Source of the DNA: Diprion similis
Lineage: Eukaryota > Arthropoda > Insecta > Hymenoptera > Diprionidae
NCBI RefSeq assembly: GCF_021155765.1
Contig: NC_060110.1
Location: forward strand, 2,356,001-2,420,000
Length of the DNA stretch: 64,000 nucleotides
Direction: 5' to 3'
Positions within the stretch are counted from its first letter, which is position 1; each line of letters starts with the position of its first letter. Both the position numbers and the translations under genes were made by a program. The notes below the pieces were generated by a model. The model was given only the letters and a program-made list of their open reading frames with translations. It made no database searches and was not told the origin of the DNA. Below are positions 24,560 to 35,600 of this stretch, one piece after another.

Positions 24560-25656
24560 CGCTTGCCGGGGCATTCGAAAAATTTAACACAGCGGATGCG
24601 CGATGAAGTGACATCGATCACACACGGTTTTCTGATTTGTGATAGTTGTCGGTTGATGTTGAAGAACTGCAGTGCCCTGTACGTCGAAGCGAACCGTCAC
24701 AGAAATTGGTTCGACATCGTCGTCAAGAGAGTGTCAAGCCAGAAATTCATGTATTAATTTTCCCAAGGTGGATCAAATGAATGTAATCACTGTTATTGAT
24801 TGATCATTGACAAGTTTCGGTGAATCAACGATACCCGTGAAGAAAATCAAAACGGTTTTGGAAGAAGTAGAGGTATTTGGAAAACTTCCAACTGTATTCA
24901 AACAAGATTTTCCAGACTGTGTACCTACGAATAGCGAGACTGCCGAAGCATCAGGTCAAAAAAGCTGCGTTAGAAAAAATGGCAAAAAATATCGGTTCAG
25001 AAGCATCTGGTGTTGAATGGTCTGAGAGAATTGTATCGATTGTGCCGTGATCGTTATCCGGATGAAAAAATCTGTGTTTTTGAAGTACCTGTCACCAGAA
25101 TATAAAACTGATGATGATGAGTGCAAATATTAGTGATTTAGTGAGGAAAGGAGCTGTAAATTTTCTAACGTAACAGCATTGTTTGACTCGAATCGTTTGC
25201 GATTCATCGCAGCCACAGTATCATTTAGGAGCATGCTCGAATTATTCTGGTATAAATATCATCAAAATATCGTTGCAAGAAGGCTTTCCGAATAATTTCA
25301 TCACCAATGCAACTGAAGAACAGTGGCTATCAGTGGATCGAATGTCTTTGGAGATACTCACCAGAAAGTCCGAAGATTTTATAGATAACTTCTGTGATCA
25401 ACTGCCAAAACTGATTGCACACGACTTCATTGCGAAGCAGCAAAGTAGTTGTTGGCAGAAGTTGAAAGTTGGTCAATTTTTAGTAGTATGCGATTGCGCT
25501 GAGAATTATGCAATTGTTGTACAAGTTTCCAGGCAAGGGTTTCACTGGAGTAATAATCAGGTGACTATTCATCCAATCGTGGTTCAGTATCAAAGTTATA
25601 GTGACGACCAGTTGAGACATTTCAGTTTTGTGGTAATTTCAGAGCATCTGAAATAA
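24560..25656 (+). pseudogene. Decayed transposon-derived gene fragment
   Basis: Three broken frames follow one another. At 24563-24757 is GHSKNLTQRMRD followed by CDSCRLMLKNC, a cysteine-containing N-terminal block. At 24807-25016 is a middle block with frame changes. At 25183-25656 are 157 codons including QPQYHLGACSNYSG, HDFIAKQQSSCWQKLK, VVCDCAENYAIVVQ and GFHWSNNQVTIHP, ending VVISEHLK and a stop. I recall this order (GHSK block, then D-x-A-E-N, then HW..Q.T.HP, then VVISD) from a large family of repeat-encoded arthropod proteins with a likely DDE-type core; this assignment is from memory. The C-terminal half is missing and the expected Asp of VVISD is Glu, so it is not functional. Confidence 0.45.
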
Positions 25657-25739
25657 AATGCAGTTGCGGTTCATTTATTTCAAAAAAAAGGTAATTAAAT
25701 TCAAGAGCTTTACATTAGAAATAGCGACTTTCTGTACAG

Positions 25740-26640
25740 AAAACCTGCATGGAAAAACGCGTCAAACACGCTCACGTTAAATGAAACCAACTTCCGCGCA
25801 TACTGGTAGCTATAGAATATTCGCTACCCTACGTTTTCAAATTTAAATGGATTATTCTTGGACGGTAAATTCTTTCGTGTTACATATTTAATGTAAGAAT
25901 AGCTGGAACCAGATATTTATGAATAGTTTTGTAAATATGTTGACTGGACGATAAAGCAGTTAGCATTTTTCTTCATAACGATATTTTTTACCATAAAATC
26001 CAAAGTTATATTCCCGTACTGAGACGAATTTATACTTATATTATCAGCCAATTGATTACGATATTTTTTTCGAATCATTCTGTGGGCTTTTCCGTACTTC
26101 TTATATCGATCAGATTCGTCTTTGGAATACGCGCACGTATTTAATTGCCGAATTGCCATGCAGCCAACAACCTCATCCGCGAGTTAAAGGCATGTAATGA
26201 GATACAGAATCTGAATAGCAGTTTTCATGTAAGCCCAGTCAGTTGAAATAGTTAGTTTAATTCCTTGACCTCTGCTTGTCAATTAGCTGGTAAGCATGAC
26301 AATTTATCTCAGCAAGAATATTTTTATCAACTGACTGATTATATAAGTATGAATTCATCTCAGTACGGTAATATAACTTCGTAGCTTATCGTAAAGAATA
26401 TCGTTATGGAGAAAAATGCTAACCGCTTTATCGTCAAGTCAACATATCCACAAAACTATTCACACATATCTGGTTTCAGCTATTCTCACATCAAATGCGT
26501 GACAAAAAAGAATTCACCATTCGAGAATAATCTATTCAAATTTGGAAACATGAAGCGTTGCGAATATTCTATAGCTACCAGTATGCGCGGAGGTTGGTTT
26601 TATTTAACGCGAACGTGTTTGCCGCGAATCGATTTCAACA
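25740..26640. mobile_element. Foldback-type repeat, copy 2
   Basis: This is a large palindrome. CGCGCATACTGGTAGCTATA at 25795 returns as its reverse complement at about 26575, and GGAACCAGATATTTATGAAT at 25905 mirrors the block around 26465. It is related to 7230-8285 by sequence. No coding capacity is seen. Confidence 0.7.
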
Positions 26641-27110
26641 CATTAACATGTTCAGTGAAACGGCAATTTCCTATGTTAGCTAACGCTTGCCTGGAATGCC
26701 TGCGACTATGGGCTAATATTTGATAATGTTTTGCTGAATGACCTTGTCCTGTTACAGTGTTTGCTGATACTTGAACAGCCCCTTTGTGTTATTAATTGCC
26801 TGCGAAATCCAGACACGATTAATTGTTTGAATAATCCTTATCGGATATTTTAGTACCTCACCGTAATTCGACTGTAACATGTTTAACGAAAGTGAGCAAA
26901 CAACGAAACCTGATATTTTTCGATATATTATGGAAATGAACTTGAATGAGAAGAAACTATGTGTTGAAACAATCGTCATCGGGTATTTACTTGCGAACGC
27001 GAATCGTCTACTCGACCGTGATTCGACTGCATCATTTATTCTGAGGATCACCACTGTCACCAGTGTTACGTGGGGGTGAGGCGTGAGGCGTGAAAGAGCC
27101 GTTATAAATG
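26640..27110. repeat. Inverted repeat arm paired with 6700-7080
   Basis: Reverse complement of 6700-7080 in blocks including GTGACAGTGGTGATCC-type and TCAAGTATCAGC-type words. It joins directly to the foldback repeat on its left. Confidence 0.6.
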
Positions 27111-27119
27111 ATGATTTGA

Positions 27120-29820
27120 AATAATCAACGGCTGCTCCCACTTAACTATATTGAATTAAAATCAAAACTAAGAAAAGACATACCTTGCGATAAGCCGGTA
27201 ATATGTGGGTACGTCGTTGCTTAGTCCCATATTACAGGCCCTCGTGAAAGTTGTTAAAATGGTTGAGGCCATTTGTACCAATGATGAAAATGGGAAGGGT
27301 CGTCGTTCAAAACAAATAATTATATGAATGATTCAACTGGTGAAAGATAAAATATACTTTTTAAATGACTCGGTCATGCAAAATGAATGGTAACGAATGA
27401 ATAGTGTCTAAAAACAGAAAAATGAACAATAGAATTGATAATGTGTTTGAATTGATATAAAGTTAACGTCGACAAGCTTACCACCAATCCTTGGTACTTT
27501 TATAGAAAGGTAAATTTGACAATTCGGTGAAATTATGATTTAGAAAATGCTGGAGGAAGAAATGCTCGAATCGACTCATTTTTTGACTATCCCCAATTGA
27601 ATTAACTCCAATCTCCTTGTAAGCCTCGTTGAGAAGATTTTTGATCAGCCCACAACGTGTGCCTACTATATATGCAAAAACCTTGATAGACCTTTTCGAC
27701 GTGGACAGGTTCTCAACAGTAAGGCTGATGGTTAAAGTTTTCCCTCAGCAATAAAGGCAGAAACAGAAAAATGAATTCCGATCTATTTAACGGGTTTTCA
27801 AGATGGCTTTATGATTTTCAAATAACATTTTCAAAACAACCTTTCTTGTCCCATCCTACCTACAAGTGATCTTCTAAAAAGCCATGCTTCTACACGCAAA
27901 CTGCCGCAGTACGAGCATCACAAGAATAACTCGATTGCCATTTTCAAAGCTGAATTTTTTGTACTCATTGACTAACAATGTGTTCAGCCCGTGCCAATCC
28001 TTACCTTTTCCATGTCCGCGCGTACTTTCTACCCCACCTGATACCCGAAATCTCTCCCGCTCGTACCGCTACCAACCGTGCTACCAACAAGTCGCGGTAA
28101 GTTTGGCCGCGATCGCAGGGGTACGAGATTGGGCGGATCGTCGTTAACCCCAAAGATGGCGCTGATCGTTGGAAGAATGTATATCTGACCGGGAATCGAC
28201 GCTCAGTTAGTGAGTCCGATTCGAGTCTCCGGCCATTCTAGTCGCGCTCGGAACTCTCTTGTTCTCTTCCTCTCCTCTCCAATTTAAACAGTAGATTCTC
28301 GCCAGTCGATCGAACCTCCGTAGATTCACGCCTTCGGCCTCTGAATCTCACGGCAGCTCTCCACTTGCGAGACGCAACCATTGATCGTACACTAACACCT
28401 CATACACTCTCGACACAACTCTACTACTCTAATCAGAAGGGGATTTTATGCCTCAGCGGCTTTCCCCCTGTGAGCCAATGGACTGTAACAATTTCTCTTG
28501 GCCTAATTGAGTATTTAGACAAATTTATTTCCTTCAATATTTCAACCTCCAATCCTCATTTCTTTTCATATAGAATTACGGAAGCCTTTCATGCTGGAAA
28601 GTTTTCCGACGCTACACAATGCATCAAGTTGATGTGGCGCTCGTGATTACGGGTCAGCTCAAAAGCTTCACATCGAGAATTGTTCTCGGTGATTGTACGT
28701 CGTCTCCTATAGAATGTAGTGACAAGAGTGAAATTGAAGTAGGTAACCGCAATACTATCAAAGGTGATCATTCGTTGTGTTTTTGGTGTGCAAGACGCAC
28801 TCTGCAGATTAGAATACAATGCCTCCTAACCTACTGCTGGACTTCATCCTCAGTTCACAACGATTCAGCATACACGCGGCTTATTATCAATTCGCGAATA
28901 CCTTGAACTACGAACCTAATTATGTGTTCCAGCACTGCCGTGGTGATTCAATCTTATATTGTAAAAGTATAAATTCGCATACGAATAAGTAATCGAGTCG
29001 TTGAAAAAAATACCGCTATTGCCCAGACGAACTAACAACAAACAGCAACTTGCAAAGGCGTAGAACCCTCACGTTCTGGAGGGGAAAGCCTATCAAAATC
29101 AAATGAAATCCAAGTACACGAAAGGGTGAAGAAATCGCCACAAGTCAGAGAATTAATTGCAACATTATCGCAATACACGGTGCGTGTTGTGATGCTGGAA
29201 CCGCCCTTGCTACGGGATCATGTCGTCAGGCAAAGTAGGACCCCAACGTCTTGAGAACGGGAACAGCTCTTGGCCGGAAGACGACTTCGGACAACACGCC
29301 GCTGGTGCGGTGTCGCAATCGGTATTATGGAACCGTTGGAGGCGTTGGCGCATTGGTACCGATCCCGAAGCTGGTGATGCGTTGGGAATGCATTGGACAT
29401 ATATTGAATACACGATACGGTACTCGGGGAAGACTAAGACACGATGGAGTACTATGAAAAAGGAAAAAAAAATATGGATGCCTTATTTCTAAGCTTTTGA
29501 ATTTAAGTATTCAAGATGTTATTGACCTGTTTCCTACAATTCGTGAAAGATAGTAAGAAAACGTTATCAAAGTTCTGGTAACTGCATTATGTCATCAGCG
29601 TATCTGTTGACCCCGCGTATTGGCTGTCCAACAGCTTTTTAACGCTCTCTCAACTCGTCGGTAGTTGAACTCCAACGCGCTTCCAGCAAGCAATTAATGG
29701 TGATCTCGCGATCAACACAATTCCAACGTTCCCAACATTTTTCCAATATTTTCCGACCGTCATTCCAGCCTCCCAAAATATCTCCAATGACAAAATCGTT
29801 GGATCGGCCCATCAGGGTAC
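27120..29820. other. Intergenic, no gene recognised; possible LTR-like patch at 28060-28480
   Basis: No exon of the esterase or GMP reductase families lies here. At 28060-28480 a GC-richer patch has GACGCTCAGTTAGTGAG, which resembles the initiator region of arthropod LTR retroelements, but I cannot find paired ends or a primer site. At 29210-29410 overlapping GC-richer frames of 60-90 codons occur on both strands without a recognisable product. Confidence 0.35.
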
Positions 29821-29839
29821 ATTTTTATTGATAATACTG

Positions 29840-32748
29840 GTCCACGGTGGTTTTGTTGCACCTGATATTTAAGAGTGGTCTTGACGTCAATAACCCTAGG
29901 AGTAAGCTTAGTTTATCGGAATTAATCCAATTATACATTTTACCGATATTCTTGTGTATGACTCAAAAAAGCAGTACCAGGATGAAAAATTCGATTTTTT
30001 TTGTTATCTCCAAAGCTTATTAAGAAAATACTACACAGGTTAACAAAAAAAAATTTTTTTTTTGCTCACATCTTTTTTTCCTTCATTTTCGTGTTCCAGA
30101 ACGAAGAATTTACGAATGAAATCATAATTGTATGAGAAATCATCCGCCTCCTTACAATACTGCAATAACACAAAAACTAGAGCCAATGTAATCCATAAAT
30201 ATTATCATGTACAAGTATTTAGAAAACGATTTCTTCGCAGACCTGTGATAATTATATCAAGCAATTATATCGAGTTGAAACAGCATCTTGGACGGCATTT
30301 TTTTCGTCATTTGCACAATATTTTCTACTCGAAATTTGACAAAAAAATACTCGATTCTTTTGAAACAGTCTAATATACTCAATGTAACTTTTTAGAATGA
30401 TTTTGATGTAAGGCCAGTCACGATTCCAATTTTTCTATGAATCAATTGAAACTGTGAAATTATCTTGTTGAGAGAATTGGCCTCAAGATGTAAGGTAAGT
30501 TAAAAGAAACTTTTGAATTTGGTTGTAAAACGATGGCTTTAGTGAGTAGCAAATGTTGTGAAATCCCGTTTTGATGTGTTGAATCAACAGCTAAACTGTG
30601 GTTCCATAGCTTATAAAGACCATATCGGAACTCTACGTGCGTGATTTCTAAAGGTAAAATTCTATACGTTCTGGTTTACCGAATTTCGTTAATAGGAAGA
30701 TTGCAAGTGTTAACAACGAAAAACGTAACAAAAACTACAACCACGGTCGGAAGATTTGAAATTTACCTATCTATAAACAAACATCTATATCTATTGTGAA
30801 AAATGATCTTTTTGAGTCGTGATTTGTACAGGCTAGAGGTGAAAATCAAAGCTTCGTGTATACCTTTTAGTTGAATTTTCTTAAAGTGAAAATTATCAAT
30901 TTTTTCCAGAAATCGATAATTTTTCATATAAAATAAGTGTGATTAACGTTATTGTGTTCATGAACATATGTTTGCAATCAGAGTGAGAGAGAGAGAGAGA
31001 AAAAGAGAGAACGACCATGCAGGTGTTCGTCGCTCGCAGGTATTCGTTTACCCCCTAGACACTTTTTCGAAGTCGATTTTTTGTGGGCATCAAACGGGAT
31101 GGGGAACTGATGGTGAATGTAGAAGAGTGCAGTTATATTGTACTATAGCGTACAATATTTGCAATCGTAGGTAATAGGCAAATGAGAATAGTTGTTTGTA
31201 GGAAGCAGTTAATTTATAATACCTACGCGCAACGTACGAAAAAAAAAAATCTGGATCTGTTGAACATGGATTTAACATCTATTACTATGTACTTATGTAG
31301 CCCATTATTGGCAAAGTTTAAAATGAGTAGAGTAAAATAATTCACATAAATCAAACGACTATATTGAATATATCATTAGATATTCGGAAAACTTAGTATC
31401 AGATTGTTAATCAACGAGTCAGCCGTATTCGATCGACTATTTTGTATTTTCGAAATCTGATATTCAATTCTGCATCGGTGACCTCACAAACGCTCGAAAA
31501 GTTCAGTATCTTCAACTCAAAGTTGCGACACTCCGACCACGTGCACTATGTAAAATATGTTTTTCTTGCGCGCCAAATGCCTTTTGCAATCATTATCTAG
31601 AGAACGAAGCAGAAATGTAAAAGCTGAGAGCAATGAAATCCTTTTCAGGACGTTCGAACTTTATCATGGACTATGAATAATCTTGATATAAGTGAATGAA
31701 CGTAGGCAAGACAAGGTGGAAAATTATTTATATATGTTATATATGGGGCATTCCAAGGGAAATCGAGGAGACATTTACCTCATGTCATCAGATCTTTGCA
31801 TAACTTTTTTTTCGCATCGATACTACGTTGAGAAAAGGCTAATTTTTTTAAAGAATTACACAAGGACTGATGACAGTGAAACTACACATCCGAATGGCTG
31901 TACTTACACATACTAAGCTAAGAAATGAACCTCCACTATCGGATGGTTATACGAAGATACAGACACACAAGGATAGTAAGCCTCGGTTATTAGAAGATTC
32001 TTATTATTTTTACTTATTATTAACATTTTTTTTTTATATTATATTTAATACCCAGCTTAAAACATGAATTTAGTCAATCCACGGACACCACTGTTGATTT
32101 AACTCGTAATATCAAAGGGCTCGACAGGCAAAAAGACCGAATTACGATCCGCGATGCTTTGCCAGTGATAAAGAGTTATTTAATTCAATTACAAAACGTT
32201 ATTAGCAAATTCAAACGATTTTGACAGAAGGAAGGACCGAAGTACAAAACGCGATGCGTCACCTCAATATGTGTGAGGAGATCTGATTTTCTGATTTGAC
32301 TGATTAATCAAGCTCAACTTATTCATAAATATGTGATAATTTGTTTATGAGAAAAATTAACTTTCAGAAATCAGTCAGCCATATTGGATCCGCTATTTTA
32401 TTCAAATGGGAAATAGAAAATCGCGATGAGGCAACTCTAAGTATTAATATTAAGAGCTGAAACTTGGACGGCAACTTTTTTTAGTCATTTGGAACAATAT
32501 TTTTGACTTGAATTTGAAAAAAAATATTGTCGATGTTTTTCATACAGTCTACTTTAGATATATTTCTATTACAGATAACTTTATTGGCTAATGTATATAA
32601 TAAACATTTTACTCGACATCAGATTTAATTATTGTAAATAAAGATCAACGTTTCAGACATGTCCTATTACTTGGAACAGAATTCTTCCACGTAAATTAAA
32701 ATTCCATCCGCCTAACATGCAGCCATTGAAAATCGATGGAAAAGATTG
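29840..32748. repeat. Diverged third copy of the esterase 3' flank (partners 45250-48650 and 59905-63040)
   Basis: Colinear blocks are shared with both right-hand units, for example GATGTAAGGCCAGTCAC, GTCGTGATTTGTACAGGCT, GGAAGCAGTTAATTTATAAT and GATCAACGTTTCAGAC. Divergence is much higher than between the two right-hand units. It ends at the stop codon of esterase copy D, so it is that gene's 3' flank. A GA microsatellite lies at 30985-31010. No coding gene is evident. Confidence 0.7.
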
Positions 32749-33776
32749 CTAAATCCATGTCGCATTTGTAAACAGCTCCTTGCAAAACTGCATCCTGTCC
32801 TTCAGAAAATCGTTTTTATTTTCGAGTGCCACGTTTCTTCCATTTCCTATTCGAAGATAATTATTGCGTGACGAAAACGGTTCCCATATCATTGTTTCAT
32901 TGAAAATTGATGTGGCTGGAGTCCTGAAAAAATAACATTGATTGGAGAAAATGAATCTCTTTCACTGTATTGAAAACACGTCGATTTCAATACTACAAAT
33001 GGCTCAGCCAGGCTCATGCCATGACAAGCCATTTTTCTTTTTCTTTTTTTTACAAGATTAACATCAACCCATGCTTTGTATCTTGTTATTTTTTCAAATT
33101 TTTCTAAATTTTTCTCTATATTTTTTTACCTATAAACGTATTTCCAAAGTAAAGTGAAAAGTAACTTACGAAATCTCGAAAGTAGCACAATCCACAAGAT
33201 GACTGATATACTAGCATTATCGAAAGGCTTTAAGTTTTGCACAATATCTTTTCTTTCATTTCTGTTTACTTGTGAGATATTATAGCTTGGGATGATTGAA
33301 ACAAAGTAACGCACGGTCGACTCAAATTTGACTTGTTGTTGGCAGAAAATGAAGTCGACTAATCGGAGACTTGTAAAGCGGGCATGTTTGAAATCAATAG
33401 TTGACCACATGTCACCTTAAGCTTACAAATGTCCGCTAAATTGTGAATCTAGAATCGATAGTCTACAAGTCGACTTTAACTGGATTTGGTGAAATTTTGT
33501 CAATCGTGCTTCCCGGGAATCGTACCTGAGATCTCCAATTGGCGGTTGCGCGAAAGGAATGCCCTCGAAGCCAAAAAATTTTCTGTTGCGGCGACTGACC
33601 ATTTTCATCCCTCGAAGATTTCCTTGGTGTATCCTTATTTCTGGACGATCCGAATCCTTGCCATCGGTAGCTGTGACACACTTTAACGGAGATTTGTATA
33701 ATGTTTGATGCGAATCGCTTATTGAAAAAACCACTGCTAAGTACGCGAGCGTTTTGAATGACTCGATTTGTGCCAT
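32749..33776 (-). pseudogene. Esterase copy D: exon 1 and last exon only, core exons missing
   Basis: Exon 1 is 33776-33526 (251 bp), open, with a signal peptide, KCVTATDGKDSDRPEIRI, FEGIPFAQPPIGDLR and a GTACGA donor in phase 2. The final exon is 32923-32749 (175 bp), with a TTTTTTCAG acceptor, IWEPFSSRNNYLRIGNG and FCKELFTNATWI before TAG. Exons 2-6, with the nucleophile, acid and base, are absent; only 602 bp separate the two. Phases match, so splicing them would give a 141-residue secreted protein without the hydrolase core. The TATA box is mutated. I call it a deletion pseudogene, but a reduced expressed gene is possible. Confidence 0.75.
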
Positions 33777-33815
33777 TTCTGGTGTGATAATGTCTAAAAA
33801 GCATGATAAACGCTT

Positions 33816-33823
33816 GTTTTCTG
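33816..33823 (-). promoter_or_regulatory. Mutated TATA box of esterase copy D
   Basis: The position equivalent to the TATAAAAC of genes A and C reads CAGAAAAC here, 40 bp upstream of the ATG. The surrounding sequence still aligns, so the change is specific to this copy. Confidence 0.5.
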
Positions 33824-34649
33824 TTGAAGATTGCGATATCGCTTATCTCATTATCGGTATGATTAGTGGATTATGAAGCGAATTTTAGCAATCAAAAAAC
33901 ATTAAAAATTAAAAATCTGATTTTTTTCAAGTTATCTTTTTTGAAATGCATTTTATCTAAAAATGCTTCCCATAACAGTTGTGCGATGTAACATTTTCAA
34001 TGAAATAGATTTTATGCAAAAATGACTTTACATTGTTAGTTGAGCAGTCAATTGCAATTAAAAATTTATTTTTTCGTTTCGGTTTTCGTAACCGTTATGG
34101 GTCATTTATCAACATATCTTATCAAAACTCGCCCATCATGTAAGGAAGCCTTCCCCAAGAGACGTGCAAGTTTTATTGATCTACATTATATAGTTAAGCA
34201 ACAATCTGCGATCTACGAAAATTCCGAGTTTTAAATTCTCATCTCCGAGGAGGTCTCACAGAGTCGAAAAAAACCAAGGAGCTTTATTTCGTCATATCCA
34301 TTCTCGGTTAGGAAAAATGTTCAATTTCGTTGAAACAAAACACCGTTTTTCGATCATTTCATATTTTTTTTATAAACAAATAGAAATAACTCCTAAAAAT
34401 ATGTGGGTTTTCCAAATATTCAGCAAGTTTCTGATGCGTTGCATTAAGACGAGCAGTTAAAAAAAAACTTGCGATATCTTCACTACAACCAGAGTTATCG
34501 ACGTCTAAACGTTTTTGCAATTTAACGTTCTTGTAATTATGATTTTTGCAAAATTAAACCACGTGAGCTTTCTCTATACTTTCGGGCATGAGATTCAACA
34601 TAATACCAACTCTCTAGAGCGTTCGTCTCATTGCGGGTAATAATTAGTC

Positions 34650-35600
34650 AAATAATTAGTCATTAACAAATTGAATAACTTCCTTAAAAATGATCCTAGA
34701 TAGTTGTTTTTGTTTTTAAATCTACTTATTTGCTTCTCGCGAACACGATATTACTCTTGAGAATCAATTTTTCCCAACACTTACCCCAATAATTATTGTT
34801 CTTCCACGATTTGGTTACGGTCTTGCCTACATAAATAATTTTTCTACAAATGAGGAATGATATCATAATGTAATTACATTCTTGACAGTATTTTCTTCAT
34901 CACAATAACTTTATTATATCCTTAAAACAACAAAAAATTTCGAGTAATAATTACTTTTTTAGATTTTATTTTTTTTAATTTTTTTTTGGGAAAGTTGCTG
35001 AAAATCATTAGTAATCTTGTTCCGAAAATAATAAGCAATTTTATTTCTTCGTACTTTTAAAGTGGTGTTCCCCGAAAAATTCGTAGAAGCCGTGTGCAAA
35101 TTTTGCAAATATTGTCGAACGCGTCATAATTCTAAGCGACGATGTAATGGACAGGAAATTCTCTAAATTTTCAGAAGCAGTCGACAATGAAACTGACGTG
35201 ACCTTTCTGATAACCGGATGCTCAAGTCGCGTTACTATTAAGAGCGATAATAAGTATGAGCCAGATTAAAAGAGTTCTGAGAAAGTAATTATTACTCGGA
35301 ATGTTTTGTTCTCTTAAAGATATAATAAAGTTATTGTGATGAAGGAAACTCTGTAAAAAATATAATTACATTGTTATATCCTTCCCCATTTATAGAAAAA
35401 TTATTTATATATTACAGGCATGACCGTACACAAATCGAGAAAACACAATAATTATTGGGGGGAAGTATTGGGAAAAATTGATTTTCGAGGGTATTATCGT
35501 GTTCGCGAGAAGAAAGTTAGCAGAATTAATAAGAAAACCAATTTTCTCGAAACATTTTTCAGGTAGTTATTTAATTTGTAATCACTAGTTTTTATCAAGC
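34650..35600. mobile_element. Foldback repeat with arms of about 300 bp
   Basis: The left arm 34650-34965 is the reverse complement of 35280-35600. Mirrored words include CGCGAACACGATA, CAATAATTATTG, ATAATGTAATTACATT and CACAATAACTTTATTATATC. The spacer of about 315 bp has no reading frame. The class is unknown; no clear target duplication was seen. Confidence 0.7.

Noticed and set aside
27184..27330. Minus-strand open stretch of about 45 codons ending at a GTATGT donor-like site
   Set aside because: No family resemblance, no partner exon and no start context; chance is enough to explain it.
29218..29492. Overlapping frames of 60-90 codons on both strands
   Set aside because: A result of locally higher GC content; the frames compete with each other and none has a recognisable product.
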